A stretch of DNA of 64,000 bases from JANLTP01 sp031363055 (lineage in GTDB: Bacteria; Pseudomonadota; Gammaproteobacteria; Burkholderiales; Burkholderiaceae_E): contig JANLTP010000128.1 of NCBI GenBank assembly GCA_031363055.1, positions 8,695 to 72,694 on the forward strand, written 5' to 3'. Below are positions 32,774 through 41,980 of the stretch, piece after piece (the first letter of the stretch is position 1; each line of letters opens with the position of its first letter). The notes below the pieces were generated by a model, which saw only the letters and a program-made list of their open reading frames with translations, did not search any database and was not told the origin of the DNA. Both the position numbers and the translations under genes were made by a program.

Positions 32774-35044
32774 CTATTGTGTCCCAAGGTCGTACTTCGC
32801 CTTGCTCGCACGGACCGCCTTCTCGTCGCGCTTCTTGCGCGCCGGCATGTCGAACACCAGTTGCACGATCCGGCCTTGAAAGTCGAACGGCGACTGATAG
32901 TCATCAGCGACCGCCGAACCGGAATCGCGACCGGCATCCATGCCGTACGCCGAGATCATGCGCAATACCTGCGGTACCTCGACATGACCGCAAGCGATGC
33001 CGTCGATCAAAACAGTGGCCTGACCCTTCTCGCCGATCTTCTCGAACGACACGCTGACGGTCGATTGGCCGATTGGAATCGGCCAATCCGAGACCGCCTT
33101 GTAATGCTGCGTGAACAGGTTATAGTCGAAGATTAGTCGATCGCCGAGCACGTAAAACGCCATGCCGTTGTTGCCGGTACCGACTGCAAATATAACGCCC
33201 TGAGTGTCGGCTTCAGGTCGCTCAAGCTCTGCCGTTACCACGAAGCTGCGATTGCCCAACGATGGAGCCACCTCGCCGCTCATGTGCGCAACGGGTGGAT
33301 ACAGAACATAACGTTCGCGATTGCGCGGCGTGCCGCTGCGCGGACTGGGAGACCACAATTGCGCGCGCCGATCATCGAGCGGCAACACGTCGTAACGGCC
33401 AGCCTCGGTCCACCAGAGCTGGATCAACTCGGTCAGTTTGTCCGGTTCGCTTTTCGCCAGGTCGTGACATTCCGAGAAGTCGCGTTCGACATGGTAAAGC
33501 TCCCAGCGATCGAACTCGAAGGGCGTATCCGGCTTGTGATGTGACACCGCCTTCCAACCGCCCGACCAAATAGCTCGATGCCCGAACATCTCGAAGTACT
33601 GCGAGACTTTGCGGGTCGGCATATCGCGCGCTTCGGGCGCAAAGGTGTAGACCATGCTTTGGCCGTGCACTGGCATCTGCGCGACCCCATTGACGGATTC
33701 AGGCGGCACGACGCCAATGATCTCGAGCACGGTCGGGGTGATATCGGTGACATGATGGAACTGCGATCGGATACTTCCTCCATCGCTGATGCCCGCTGGC
33801 CAATGCACGATCAGCGGGTCGCGGATACCGCCACCGTGTGTCGTGCCCTTGTAGCGCTTGCCCGGACAATTGCCGACCTGCGCCCAACCCCAGGGATAGT
33901 TGGTGTTCGATTTTGGTCCACCGATATCGTCGATCCGCGCGATCGTGTCTTCAATCTTCTCCTCAATACCATTGAAGTACTTGAAAGTGTCGATGACGCC
34001 GATCGGGCCACCCTCCTGGCTGGCGCCATTGTCCGACATAACCAGGATCACGGAATTCTCGAGTTGGCCGATATCCTCCAGAAAACTCAGCAATCGGCCG
34101 ATCTGTGCGTCGCTGTGTTCGAGAAACGCGGCGAACGCCTCTTGCAGCCGCAACACGACTCTTCTTTCGTCGGTACTGAGCTTCTCCCACGGGTCGACGC
34201 CAGCGTTGCGCCCGGCCAACTCGGTGTTCGCCGGAATCACGCCGAGTGCTTTCTGGCGCTCAAACCATTGTTGACGAATCACGTCCCAACCGGCGTCGAA
34301 CCGGCCGCGATATTTGTTCAGATAGTCGGCGGGTGCCTGATGCGGCGCGTGCGTGGCGCCAAAGCACAGATAAAGAAAGAACGGCTTTTCCGGAATGGCA
34401 GAATGCTGGCTGCGGATCAGGCCGATCGAATGATCAATCAGATCCTCGCTCAAGTGGTAGCCTTGTGCGGGCGTACGCGGTGGATCAATCGGATGGCTGT
34501 CGCTGTACAGCTCCGGATAGAACTGATCGGTCTCGCCTTGCATGAAGCCATAAAAACGGTCAAAGCCGCGCGCTAACGGCCATTGATCGAACGGTCCAGC
34601 CGCCGAGGTTTCCTCCATAGGGGTCAGATGCCACTTGCCGACAGCAAAGGTCGAATAGCCTTGCGGGCGAATCATTTCGGCCAACGTGGCGGCACTTTTG
34701 GCAACGCTGCCGGCGCAGTTCGGAAAACCGGTATTCCAGTTCGCCAGGCCACGCATACCGACCGAATGATGATTGCGCCCGGTCAGCAGTGCGGCGCGAG
34801 TCGGCGAACAGAGCGCAGTGGTGTGGTAGTTCGTGTAGCGCAGACCGGCGGCGGCGAGCCGATCAACATTCGGCGTATCGATGCTCGAGCCGTAACATCC
34901 AAAATGCGAAAAACCGGTATCGTCAAACAGAATCGTGATGACGTTCGGCGCACCTGCGCGCGGCTTTGGAAATTCTGGCCACCAGGCTTTTGACTCAGCC
35001 TGCGTGCGGCCGATCTGCCCTTTGAAGTTCGCATGTGTTGCCAT
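32774..35044 (-). CDS. Type I (formylglycine) arylsulfatase 1
   Basis: 756 residues of the AtsA-like alkaline phosphatase superfamily. Metal ligands in ITILFDDTGFSHFGCYG, the modified Cys in CSPTRAALLTGRNHH, and ILVMSDNGASQEGG supplying the second Asp-Asn pair. The C-terminal 200 residues form a beta-rich laminin-G-like domain (GVIFAVGTGNNGMAFYVLGDRL). It hydrolyses sulfate esters after Cys is converted to formylglycine by the enzyme encoded at 37397-38374. No signal peptide is visible, so it may act in the cytoplasm. It is 70 bp downstream of sulfatase 2 on the same strand. Confidence 0.94.
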   Translation of the reverse strand: MATHANFKGQIGRTQAESKAWWPEFPKPRAGAPNVITILFDDTGFSHFGCYGSSIDTPNVDRLAAAGLRYTNYHTTALCSPTRAALLTGRNHHSVGMRGLANWNTGFPNCAGSVAKSAATLAEMIRPQGYSTFAVGKWHLTPMEETSAAGPFDQWPLARGFDRFYGFMQGETDQFYPELYSDSHPIDPPRTPAQGYHLSEDLIDHSIGLIRSQHSAIPEKPFFLYLCFGATHAPHQAPADYLNKYRGRFDAGWDVIRQQWFERQKALGVIPANTELAGRNAGVDPWEKLSTDERRVVLRLQEAFAAFLEHSDAQIGRLLSFLEDIGQLENSVILVMSDNGASQEGGPIGVIDTFKYFNGIEEKIEDTIARIDDIGGPKSNTNYPWGWAQVGNCPGKRYKGTTHGGGIRDPLIVHWPAGISDGGSIRSQFHHVTDITPTVLEIIGVVPPESVNGVAQMPVHGQSMVYTFAPEARDMPTRKVSQYFEMFGHRAIWSGGWKAVSHHKPDTPFEFDRWELYHVERDFSECHDLAKSEPDKLTELIQLWWTEAGRYDVLPLDDRRAQLWSPSPRSGTPRNRERYVLYPPVAHMSGEVAPSLGNRSFVVTAELERPEADTQGVIFAVGTGNNGMAFYVLGDRLIFDYNLFTQHYKAVSDWPIPIGQSTVSVSFEKIGEKGQATVLIDGIACGHVEVPQVLRMISAYGMDAGRDSGSAVADDYQSPFDFQGRIVQLVFDMPARKKRDEKAVRASKAKYDLGTQ

Positions 35045-35051
35045 CTGTCTG

Positions 35052-35077
35052 TCCTGTTCGTTGGTCCTGTTCGTTGG
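35052..35077. repeat. 13 bp exact tandem duplication
   Basis: tcctgttcgttgg occurs twice in a row (35052-35064, 35065-35077) just upstream of the sulfatase 1 start codon, in its leader. Confidence 0.85.
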
Positions 35078-35114
35078 ACCAGTTCGTCTGCGCTATTCGC
35101 CAGTCCTCGCTTGA

Positions 35115-37355
35115 TTACTGTTGCCGCAGCGCGGCCCGCAATATCCCGCTCGGATCGGTGACCTGGTCGTCGTCGAGATCGATCACGAGCTTGTGCAAGG
35201 TGCCGGTGAACTTGAACGGCGCCTCGAACTCGCCGACCGAAGGTTTCGGCGCCTGCCCGACCTCCAGACCAATGAACGAGGCCTGCGCCCGGTAAGTTTG
35301 CGGCAGTACCACCGTGCCGCAGGCCTGACCGTCGATATACAGAGTGCCTTCGCCCTTGTATTGTCCGGTCTTCTTCATTTCGTACACCAACTCGCAGCGA
35401 CCTTCGGGAACCCGGCGGTCCGACCGAACGACGTAGTGTCGGTTCACGAAGTTGTAGTCATGTATCAATCGACCTTCTTCAACGTAGAGCGCATAGCCAC
35501 CACACCAGTCGCCCTGCGCCACCAGCACACCTTCGGCGCCGCCTTTCGGAATATCGACGAGTGCCGTGATCGTGTAGGAACGATTGCGAATGTCGGGTGC
35601 GGCGGCCTGCGGAATGCGGCCTGTGCCGGGCTGCAGTTGCCAGTGCCGACGGGCCGCAACGCTGTACGGGTTCGAGCTCACGAACCGTTCAGTCGTGTCG
35701 TTCATGGGCAGCACCTTGCAGGCTCCAGCCTCGGAGAACCAATGCCGAATCATCTCGGCCAATTTGGCCGGTTGCTCGGCAGCCAGATCGCGCGATTCAT
35801 TGAAATCTTCATCGAGGTGATAAAGCTCCCAGGCGTCCGCATCGAACGGCGTTCCCGGTCGGTGCCAGGTGACCGCCTTCCAGCCCTTGTGCCAGATGCC
35901 GCGATGGCCGAGCATCTCGAAATACTGAACCTGTTTTTGGGTGAGCGCCTCGGCTACTGTGAAACTGTAGGCCAGGCTGGTGCCTTCAATCGGCTGTTGC
36001 GTGACGCCGTTGATGACCTCGGGTACCGACACACCGGTGAGCTCCAGCATGGTCGGCGTGATGTCGCAGACATGGTGGAACTGATGTCGAATACCACCCT
36101 GGTCCTTGATACCGTTCGGAAAGTGAACAATCAGGGGATCGCGCACGCCACCGCCATGAGTGTTCTGTTTGTAGCGCTTCAAGGGCGTGTTGCCGGCCAT
36201 CGCCCAACCCATCGGGTAGTTGTTGTTCAAGTGCCCCTGGCCGATCTGATCGATATAGGGCAAGTTATCGGCGAGCGTGTCGCGCACACCGTTGAAATAG
36301 CGCAGCGCATTGACGGTGCCGAATGGTGATCCCTCCTGACTCGCGCCATTGTCGGAGATCAGCGCTATCACCGTGTTCTCGAGTTGGCCCGCCTGCGACA
36401 GGTAACTGACCAATCGACCGACTTGCAGGTCCGCATGTTCGAGCATGCCAGCGAAGGCCGCCTGCAAGCGTACCGCCAAACGCTGTTCGTCGTCATTGAG
36501 CGAGTCCCACGGTTTGACGCCGGGGCTGTGCGCCGGAAGCTCGGTTTTTGCGGGCACTATTCCCATCGCCTTCTGACGCGCCAGACGTTCGATACGCGTG
36601 CGGTCCCAGCCCTTCTCGAACACGGGGATGTACTTCTCGATAAATTCAGCCGGCGCGTGGTGCGGTGCGTGTTGTGCGCCCAGACACATATAGAGAAAAA
36701 ATGGCTTGTCGGGCGTGATGGTCTGTTGTTGGCGGATGAAGCTGATCGACTGATCGACGATATCGACCGACAGGTGATAGTCAGGACGGTCAGGATTCTC
36801 GATGTGATGGTTATCGAGTACCAATTCCGGATGCCACTGATTGGTTTCGCCTTCGAGAAAACCGAAGTAGCGATCAAAACCGCGCTGCAGCGGCCATTGA
36901 TCGAACGGCCCGGACGCCGACGTTTCGAAGGTGGGCGTCAAGTGCCATTTACCGGTCGCGAAGGTGTTGTAGCCCTGCAAGCGCAACATCTCGGCGAGCG
37001 TGCCGGCGCTTTTGGCAATCCGACCGCGCATGCCGGGAAAACCGAAATCCCAATCCGCCAAGCCGCCCATGCCGACTGAATGATGATTGCGTCCGGTCAG
37101 CAAGGCGGCGCGAGTCGGCGAGCACAGTGCAGTAGTGTGAAAATTGGTATAACGCAAACCACCGGCCGCCAGTGCGTCGATATTCGGGGTGGCAATTTCG
37201 GAGCCATAACAACCGAGGTCAGCGAAGCCCAAGTCGTCGAACACGACATAGACAACGTTGGGCGCACCGCTCGGTGCCCGTGGCGGTGCCGGCCAGTACG
37301 GGGTTGATTCTGCGGTGGTGTGTCCAATGATTGCCCGGCTGTTTTTCTGCGCCAT
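35115..37355 (-). CDS. Type I (formylglycine) arylsulfatase 2
   Basis: 746 residues, a paralogue of sulfatase 1 along its length. VVFDDLGFADLGCYGS, the CSPTRAALLTGRNHHSVGMG active-site motif and VIALISDNGASQEGSPFG are all present. The C-terminal domain is related (GVLVAQGDWCGGYALYVEEGRL). The two copies differ throughout, so the duplication is old or they were acquired apart, suggesting different sulfate-ester substrates. It begins 42 bp after the formylglycine-generating enzyme gene on the same strand, consistent with one operon. Confidence 0.94.
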   Translation of the reverse strand: MAQKNSRAIIGHTTAESTPYWPAPPRAPSGAPNVVYVVFDDLGFADLGCYGSEIATPNIDALAAGGLRYTNFHTTALCSPTRAALLTGRNHHSVGMGGLADWDFGFPGMRGRIAKSAGTLAEMLRLQGYNTFATGKWHLTPTFETSASGPFDQWPLQRGFDRYFGFLEGETNQWHPELVLDNHHIENPDRPDYHLSVDIVDQSISFIRQQQTITPDKPFFLYMCLGAQHAPHHAPAEFIEKYIPVFEKGWDRTRIERLARQKAMGIVPAKTELPAHSPGVKPWDSLNDDEQRLAVRLQAAFAGMLEHADLQVGRLVSYLSQAGQLENTVIALISDNGASQEGSPFGTVNALRYFNGVRDTLADNLPYIDQIGQGHLNNNYPMGWAMAGNTPLKRYKQNTHGGGVRDPLIVHFPNGIKDQGGIRHQFHHVCDITPTMLELTGVSVPEVINGVTQQPIEGTSLAYSFTVAEALTQKQVQYFEMLGHRGIWHKGWKAVTWHRPGTPFDADAWELYHLDEDFNESRDLAAEQPAKLAEMIRHWFSEAGACKVLPMNDTTERFVSSNPYSVAARRHWQLQPGTGRIPQAAAPDIRNRSYTITALVDIPKGGAEGVLVAQGDWCGGYALYVEEGRLIHDYNFVNRHYVVRSDRRVPEGRCELVYEMKKTGQYKGEGTLYIDGQACGTVVLPQTYRAQASFIGLEVGQAPKPSVGEFEAPFKFTGTLHKLVIDLDDDQVTDPSGILRAALRQQ

Positions 37356-37396
37356 CTTTTTGTCTCCGTCTGCAACGCGTGGAAGCTCGAATCAAT

Positions 37397-38374
37397 CTAA
37401 AAATTATTCGCGGCCCGGCCATTGGCGGCGCAGCGAAACCCTGTGTGACTGGTCGTGCTCGCCGGATCGTTGGAGCTGCGTGCGGCCACTCGATAACGAT
37501 TGCAATAACTCTCGTGGCAAAGAAAACTGCCACCCCTGATCACACGTCGCACGCCAATTCTCGGTCCTTGCGGATTCGAGAGTGGCGTAGCAGCGAAGCG
37601 GTCATCGAACCAGTCGGCACACCATTCCCAAACGTTACCGCAGACGTCGTGCAGGCCGAAATCATTGGCCGCAAACGAAGCAACCGGAGCAGTGCCATAG
37701 TGACCGTCGGCCTGCGTGTTCAATGCCGGAAATCGTCCCTGCCAGATATTGCAGCGATGTTCGCCCTGCGGGGTCAGTTGATCGCCCCAGGCGTAGCGTT
37801 TATCGACCAGCCCGCCACGCGCCGCGCACTCCCATTCGGCCTCAGTCGGCAAGCGCTTGCCGGCCCATTCACAATAAGCCCTGGCATCGAACCAGGATAC
37901 ATGTACCACTGGATGATCGGCGCGAGCATCGATGTTCGAGTGCGGTCCCTCGGGGCGATGCCAGCAGGCGCCGGTGACTTCGCGCCACCAGGGCGCCTCG
38001 GCGACCCCTCGCGTCGGCGGAAAATTGTCGGCCAGCAGGCCCGCGAATACAAAGCTCGTATTGAGTTCTTCAGCCAGCGTGACGTAACGGGTTGCCGATA
38101 CAAAGCGCGCAAAATCGGAATTGGTCACGACGCATCGATCCATCAAGAAGTCAGACAACGTCACGATGCGTGAGGGTGCCTCGCCATCGCCGGGTTCGCC
38201 TTCGTCGGCGTCGCTGCCCATCCGGAAGTTGTTGGCCGCAATGAATACCATCGAACCAGAGCTGCGGGCTGGCTCGGAGGAAGTCCAGGCGGCCGTTAGC
38301 GTTCGATCGGCAACGCCCCCTCGGAAAGAGGGCGACCAACAACATGAAGCTTGCCGCTCTTCGGGCATCATCAT
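37397..38374 (-). CDS. Formylglycine-generating enzyme (sulfatase-modifying factor)
   Basis: 325 residues. FGE-sulfatase domain: NNFRMGSDADEGEPGDGEAPSR, HPVVHVSWFDARAYCEWAG, LPTEAEWECAARGG, DVCGNVWEWCADWF, and RGGSFLCHESYCNRYR, which holds the copper-binding Cys pair with the canonical four-residue spacing. It oxidises the Cys of C-x-P-x-R sulfatases to formylglycine. The two adjacent downstream sulfatases have that motif and are its obvious clients. The first 40 residues are unconserved, so an internal start (for example the Met at about residue 42) is possible. Confidence 0.95.
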   Translation of the reverse strand: MMMPEERQASCCWSPSFRGGVADRTLTAAWTSSEPARSSGSMVFIAANNFRMGSDADEGEPGDGEAPSRIVTLSDFLMDRCVVTNSDFARFVSATRYVTLAEELNTSFVFAGLLADNFPPTRGVAEAPWWREVTGACWHRPEGPHSNIDARADHPVVHVSWFDARAYCEWAGKRLPTEAEWECAARGGLVDKRYAWGDQLTPQGEHRCNIWQGRFPALNTQADGHYGTAPVASFAANDFGLHDVCGNVWEWCADWFDDRFAATPLSNPQGPRIGVRRVIRGGSFLCHESYCNRYRVAARSSNDPASTTSHTGFRCAANGRAANNF

Positions 38375-38500
38375 TCCCTATCATTTACAGCGACGGTTAC
38401 GGCTGCGTAAGCGTCCACACCTAAGCAACCTTATCGCGTTCCTGGCGCCAGAGATGTCGCAAAGGTGACATTCGACTGGTGATCTGTCCGGTCTGCTCGA

Positions 38501-39115
38501 TCAGCGCACTGTCCCGATAGCCGCTTCCACCTCGGCCAGGCGATCCTTGCCAAAGTAAATTTCGTCGTTGACAAAAAATGTCGGTGAACCGAAGGCTCCG
38601 CGCGTATGGGCCCGCTCAGTGTTGGTCAGTAATCCGGCCTTGACTTGCGGATCCTGCGATTTTTGCACCAATGCCGGCCCGTCCAGTCCTGCGGCCGCGA
38701 GCACCTCGAGGATTTGCTCGTCATCGGCCATGTTGCGCTGCTGCTCCCACATGGCTGCATAAACGGCGTCGACATAACGCTCGAAGCAGCCAAGCGCTTG
38801 CGCCGCCACCGCGCCGCGCATGATTTTGAGCGTGTTGACCGGGAAATTCGGGTTGAATCGAAACGCCGACAAACCGTGCTTTTCGATGAACCGCTTGATC
38901 TCCAGTCGGTCATAAGCCTGCTTGTTCGGGATACCGGCAAACGCCTCGGCGGGAGACCGATTATTGGTGAGCTTGAACAGGCCACCGAGCAGAATCGGTA
39001 CGTACGTGAAGCGCACACCGCTACGCGCCTCGATCGCCGGGATGACCTTGTGGCAGAAATAAGCGTTCGGGCTACCAAAGTCGAACAGAAACTCGACGGA
39101 TACTGGCATGGTCAC
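38501..39115 (-). CDS. DsbA-fold 2-hydroxychromene-2-carboxylate isomerase-like protein
   Basis: 204 residues of the thioredoxin-fold GST-kappa/HCCA isomerase family. VEFLFDFGSPNAYFCHKVIP carries Ser in place of the DsbA CxxC, and AFGSPTFFVNDEIYFGKDRL is the conserved cis-Pro and C-terminal region. Such enzymes use glutathione to isomerise aromatic catabolites, or act as transferases. It is downstream of the SDR gene on the same strand with a 45 bp gap, so they are probably co-transcribed. The substrate is unknown. Confidence 0.9.
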   Translation of the reverse strand: MTMPVSVEFLFDFGSPNAYFCHKVIPAIEARSGVRFTYVPILLGGLFKLTNNRSPAEAFAGIPNKQAYDRLEIKRFIEKHGLSAFRFNPNFPVNTLKIMRGAVAAQALGCFERYVDAVYAAMWEQQRNMADDEQILEVLAAAGLDGPALVQKSQDPQVKAGLLTNTERAHTRGAFGSPTFFVNDEIYFGKDRLAEVEAAIGTVR

Positions 39116-39159
39116 TCCTTTGATCTACGGATCGATTGGTCGGCTGGTTTGCTTGGCGC

Positions 39160-39888
39160 TCACCAAGTCTCGAGCCAGGGCCGCAGTTCGGTTTCATGCG
39201 TCCAGGCGTCGCGCGGTTGTTGGTGTATTTGCCAGTAAGCGTCAGCGATGCTGTCCGGGTTCAGAATGCCTTGCTGTTCTTTCATGGCATAGCGATCCGG
39301 AAAATTGCTGCGAATGAATTCCGTGTCAATCGCGCCGTCGATCACTGGGTGGGCCACATGAATGCCCTTGGGCCACAACTCGCGCGCCATGCTTTGAGCC
39401 AGCGCACGCAAGGCGTGCTTGGCGCCCGCAAACGCCGCAAAGCCCTCGCGACCACGCAAGCTGGCGGTAGCGCCCGTGAACAGGATGGTGCCGCGACCGC
39501 GTGGCAACATGACCTTGGTCACCTCGCGGCCCATCAGGAAGCCGCCGAAGCAGGCCATCTCCCAGACTTTGAAATAAACGCGCGCGGTGGTTTCGGTGAT
39601 CGAAAAATTTACGTTGGCACCGATGTTGAATACCGCCACCTCAATCGGCGCAATGTCTCGTTCGATCTGCGCAACCAGCGCGACCATGTCCTCTTCCTTG
39701 CGCGCGTCACTGCCAAAGCCGTGCGCCTGCCCACCCTCGGCGCGAATCTGCTCGAGCAACGGCTGCAGCTTGTCAGCGCTGCGTCGGGTAACGCAGGCGA
39801 TGTAGCCCTGCCGCGCAAAGCGCCTGGCAATGGCGCCGCCGGTGGCGTCGCCGGCGCCGATCACGAGGATGGCTTTTTTGTCCGTCAT
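39160..39888 (-). CDS. Short-chain dehydrogenase family protein with atypical active site
   Basis: 242 residues. Rossmann start AILVIGAGDATGGAIARRFARQG; NIGAN replaces the usual NNAG. In the catalytic region GATASLRGREGFAAFAGAKHALRALAQSMARE (in part) the Tyr of YxxxK is Phe (FAGAK), a variant known in one SDR subfamily, so ordinary dehydrogenase chemistry is doubtful. It precedes the HCCA isomerase-like gene on the same strand. The leader contains a heptamer repeat (39907-39930). Confidence 0.88.
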   Translation of the reverse strand: MTDKKAILVIGAGDATGGAIARRFARQGYIACVTRRSADKLQPLLEQIRAEGGQAHGFGSDARKEEDMVALVAQIERDIAPIEVAVFNIGANVNFSITETTARVYFKVWEMACFGGFLMGREVTKVMLPRGRGTILFTGATASLRGREGFAAFAGAKHALRALAQSMARELWPKGIHVAHPVIDGAIDTEFIRSNFPDRYAMKEQQGILNPDSIADAYWQIHQQPRDAWTHETELRPWLETW

Positions 39889-39906
39889 GGCTTGCGCTCC
39901 TCGCTC

Positions 39907-39930
39907 GCTGTGGGCTGTGGGCTGTGGGCT
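39907..39930. repeat. Heptamer tandem repeat, three copies
   Basis: gctgtgg occurs three times in a row, followed by gct, just upstream of the SDR gene. Simple repeat without an apparent role. Confidence 0.8.
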
Positions 39931-39972
39931 GAACTAACCCGATATTATCGGATGCGTAAACATGCGCAAGCG

Positions 39973-40413
39973 TTAAGCGTCGAGCAAATCAACCGATGAC
40001 CGAAAAGGATCGATCACGGTGACTTCGCCATACTGATGCTGGTGCGCCATGTCTTCACTCAGGATATAGCGACAGCCCATATGTTGAGCAGAGGCGACGA
40101 TCAGGCTGTCCCAGTAGTGCAAACCATATCGGCTCTCGATCGCCCACGCTGTTTCGACCGTGGCTAGGTCGATCGGCCAAGGTTGCCACACTTCGTATCG
40201 GCGAACCTCGGCATGCGCTTCCGAGAGGGGCATGGACGGCCTGAGCTTACGGGTAACGTTAACGTAGAACTCGTTCAATACTTGCCGACTGACGCGCCCC
40301 GACCCTCGTTTCCAAAGGATGCTCAACCATTGCAATGCCTGTTGACGTTTTACTGTGTCGAAACCGTCTTCGCTATAGATCAGAATATTCGTATCAACCA
40401 AAAAACTGCTCAT
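39973..40413 (-). CDS. PIN-domain ribonuclease toxin (VapC-like)
   Basis: 146 residues. PIN acids are in place: Asp in FLVDTNILIYSEDG (about residue 7), Glu in VLNEFYVNVTRK, Asp in YWDSLIVASAQHMGC and the ILSEDM pair near the C terminus. VapC-type toxins cleave RNA in a magnesium-dependent way. The ATG overlaps the stop of the antitoxin gene by one base (TGATG), the usual translational coupling. It looks intact. Confidence 0.93.
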   Translation of the reverse strand: MSSFLVDTNILIYSEDGFDTVKRQQALQWLSILWKRGSGRVSRQVLNEFYVNVTRKLRPSMPLSEAHAEVRRYEVWQPWPIDLATVETAWAIESRYGLHYWDSLIVASAQHMGCRYILSEDMAHQHQYGEVTVIDPFRSSVDLLDA

Positions 40414-40661
40414 CAGGCGCGGTCGTGGTTGCGGTCGCGATCGTACAAGTCAGCACGGGATTCATAGGGCTTGCCGTCCGACTTCCAAGTACGGTCCTTG
40501 GTCAGCCATTCCTGAGCCGCGCGTTGATAGGCATCGGTCAGAAACATTTTCTCTGCGAGCATGTCGCCGACCATTCGAGACACGCTGGTGTTGCGGCGCG
40601 CCGCCTCAACGCGCGCCCACTCGGCGACTTTTTCATCCATGGTAATGGTGACATTTTTCAT
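40413..40661 (-). CDS. Antitoxin of the VapBC-type pair, ribbon-helix-helix
   Basis: 82 residues from Met 40661. The N terminus MKNVTITMDEKVAEWARVEA then RRNTSVSRMVGDMLAEKM fits a ribbon-helix-helix DNA-binding domain; the charged tail (YESRADLYDRDRN) should wrap the toxin. The longer frame to 40727 is not used because a promoter-like TATTAT and a palindromic operator lie directly upstream of 40661. It precedes and couples to the PIN toxin gene. Confidence 0.85.
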   Translation of the reverse strand: MKNVTITMDEKVAEWARVEAARRNTSVSRMVGDMLAEKMFLTDAYQRAAQEWLTKDRTWKSDGKPYESRADLYDRDRNHDRA

Positions 40662-40673
40662 GCCCTTATAATA

Positions 40674-40695
40674 CACGAACTTCGTGCAACACGAA
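40674..40695. promoter_or_regulatory. Operator of the first VapBC-type operon
   Basis: Perfect palindrome CACGAA-c-TTCGTG (40674-40686) plus a third half site CACGAA (40690-40695). On the minus strand TATTAT (40673-40668) adjoins it, ending 6 bases before the antitoxin ATG. RHH antitoxins repress through such sites. Confidence 0.65.
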
Positions 40696-40877
40696 CATAT
40701 TGTAATAATATGAAGGTTGTATCCCAACTCGACTAAAACGTTTCCCCAGGCGATTTATTCGAGCAATTAAAACCCGCCATTGAACTGGAAATTGCTCGCC
40801 CGGGCGTCACATGCGATCATTAACTTGAATAGAGTCAAGCTTGCGCCATTAAACCGCTGCATTACCGAAGACCCGCC

Positions 40878-41939
40878 ATGACATCCACCCTGAATCCGGC
40901 TCAAAACCCACTGCCCCTGACAGGACTCAAAGTCATCGAGCTGCATGCGATTGGACCGGTGCCGTTCGCCGGTCAAATCCTGCGCAGCCTGGGTGCAGAA
41001 ATTGTTCGCGTCTCGCCACCGGTTGATCCTGGTCTGGGTACGCCCGCCAAGGCCGAGTTCGATTTGCTCAATGCCGGCAAGCGCCGTTTGCTGGTCGATC
41101 TGAAGTCAGCCCCGGGAATGGCGGAACTGGTCAGGGAGTTGACCACTGCCGACGTGCTCATGGAAGGCTTTCGTCCGGGCGTGCTCGAGCGTTTGAATCT
41201 GGCGCCCGCCAGCCTGCTCGAGCGTTTTCCACGGCTGGTCATTGGTCGCCTGTCGGGTTGGGGCACACACGGCGAGTTGGCTGAGCGCGCCGGCCATGAC
41301 ATCAACTACCTGGCCTTGTGCGGCATTCTGAATGCCATTGGAACCACGCAGTCGCCGGTACCGCCGCTCAATGTGGTCGGTGATTTCGGCGGCGGTGCCA
41401 TGCATCTGCTGTTGGGCATACTGGCCAAGTTGGTTCAACGCGGCATCAACGGCAAGGGTGGCACCGTGGAATCCAGCATCCTGGCCGGATCAGTCGGACT
41501 CACACCCATGTTCTACGGCATGGTCGCCAGCGGCGCCTGGACGCTCGGTCGAGAGGCCAATATTCTCGATGGCGCGGCGCCGTTCTACCGGGTCTATGCG
41601 ACTGAGGATAAACGCCATGTCGCCGTGGGTGCCATCGAAGCGAAGTTCTTCCGCGAGTTGCTGGAAGTCATGGAACTGACCGAACAAGTTGATGCGCGCC
41701 AACAAATGTCGCGCACCAGTTGGTCAGCAACCACCGAGCAATTTGCCAAGCGGTTCGCCGAGCTGCCGCGTGACGAATGGGCGCGCCGCGCCGCCAGTCG
41801 CGATTGCTGCCTGTCACCGGTGCTCGATTTCAGCGAAGCTGCAGCGAACGGCCACAATCAGGCCAATCGCCTTTATCGCCATGAGCCGTTTGCGCAGACC
41901 GACACCACGATCTGGTTTGATCGGGAGTTGAATCGCTAG
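40878..41939 (+). CDS. Family III CoA-transferase / alpha-methylacyl-CoA racemase
   Basis: 353 residues. CaiB fold from LTGLKVIELHAIGPVPFAGQIL through NAGKRRLLVDLKS, LMEGFRPGVLERL, RLSGWGTHGELAERAGHDINYLALCG (in part) with the catalytic His, and NVVGDFGGGAMHLLLGILAKL with the catalytic Asp. The GHDINY and GDFGGG pair is diagnostic of alpha-methylacyl-CoA racemases, which epimerise 2-methyl branched acyl-CoAs during branched-chain or sterol side-chain breakdown. It is intact, unlike the CaiB gene at 28390. The DMT transporter follows 41 bp later. Confidence 0.93.
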   Translation: MTSTLNPAQNPLPLTGLKVIELHAIGPVPFAGQILRSLGAEIVRVSPPVDPGLGTPAKAEFDLLNAGKRRLLVDLKSAPGMAELVRELTTADVLMEGFRPGVLERLNLAPASLLERFPRLVIGRLSGWGTHGELAERAGHDINYLALCGILNAIGTTQSPVPPLNVVGDFGGGAMHLLLGILAKLVQRGINGKGGTVESSILAGSVGLTPMFYGMVASGAWTLGREANILDGAAPFYRVYATEDKRHVAVGAIEAKFFRELLEVMELTEQVDARQQMSRTSWSATTEQFAKRFAELPRDEWARRAASRDCCLSPVLDFSEAAANGHNQANRLYRHEPFAQTDTTIWFDRELNR

Positions 41940-41980
41940 TCTCGGTTCGCCCGCCGGAATGGACAAGGCGTAGCAGGCCA

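Noticed and set aside
35121..36329. 402-codon plus-strand frame opposite sulfatase 2
   Set aside because: The sulfatase frame carries the whole active-site motif set; the antisense frame has no domain.
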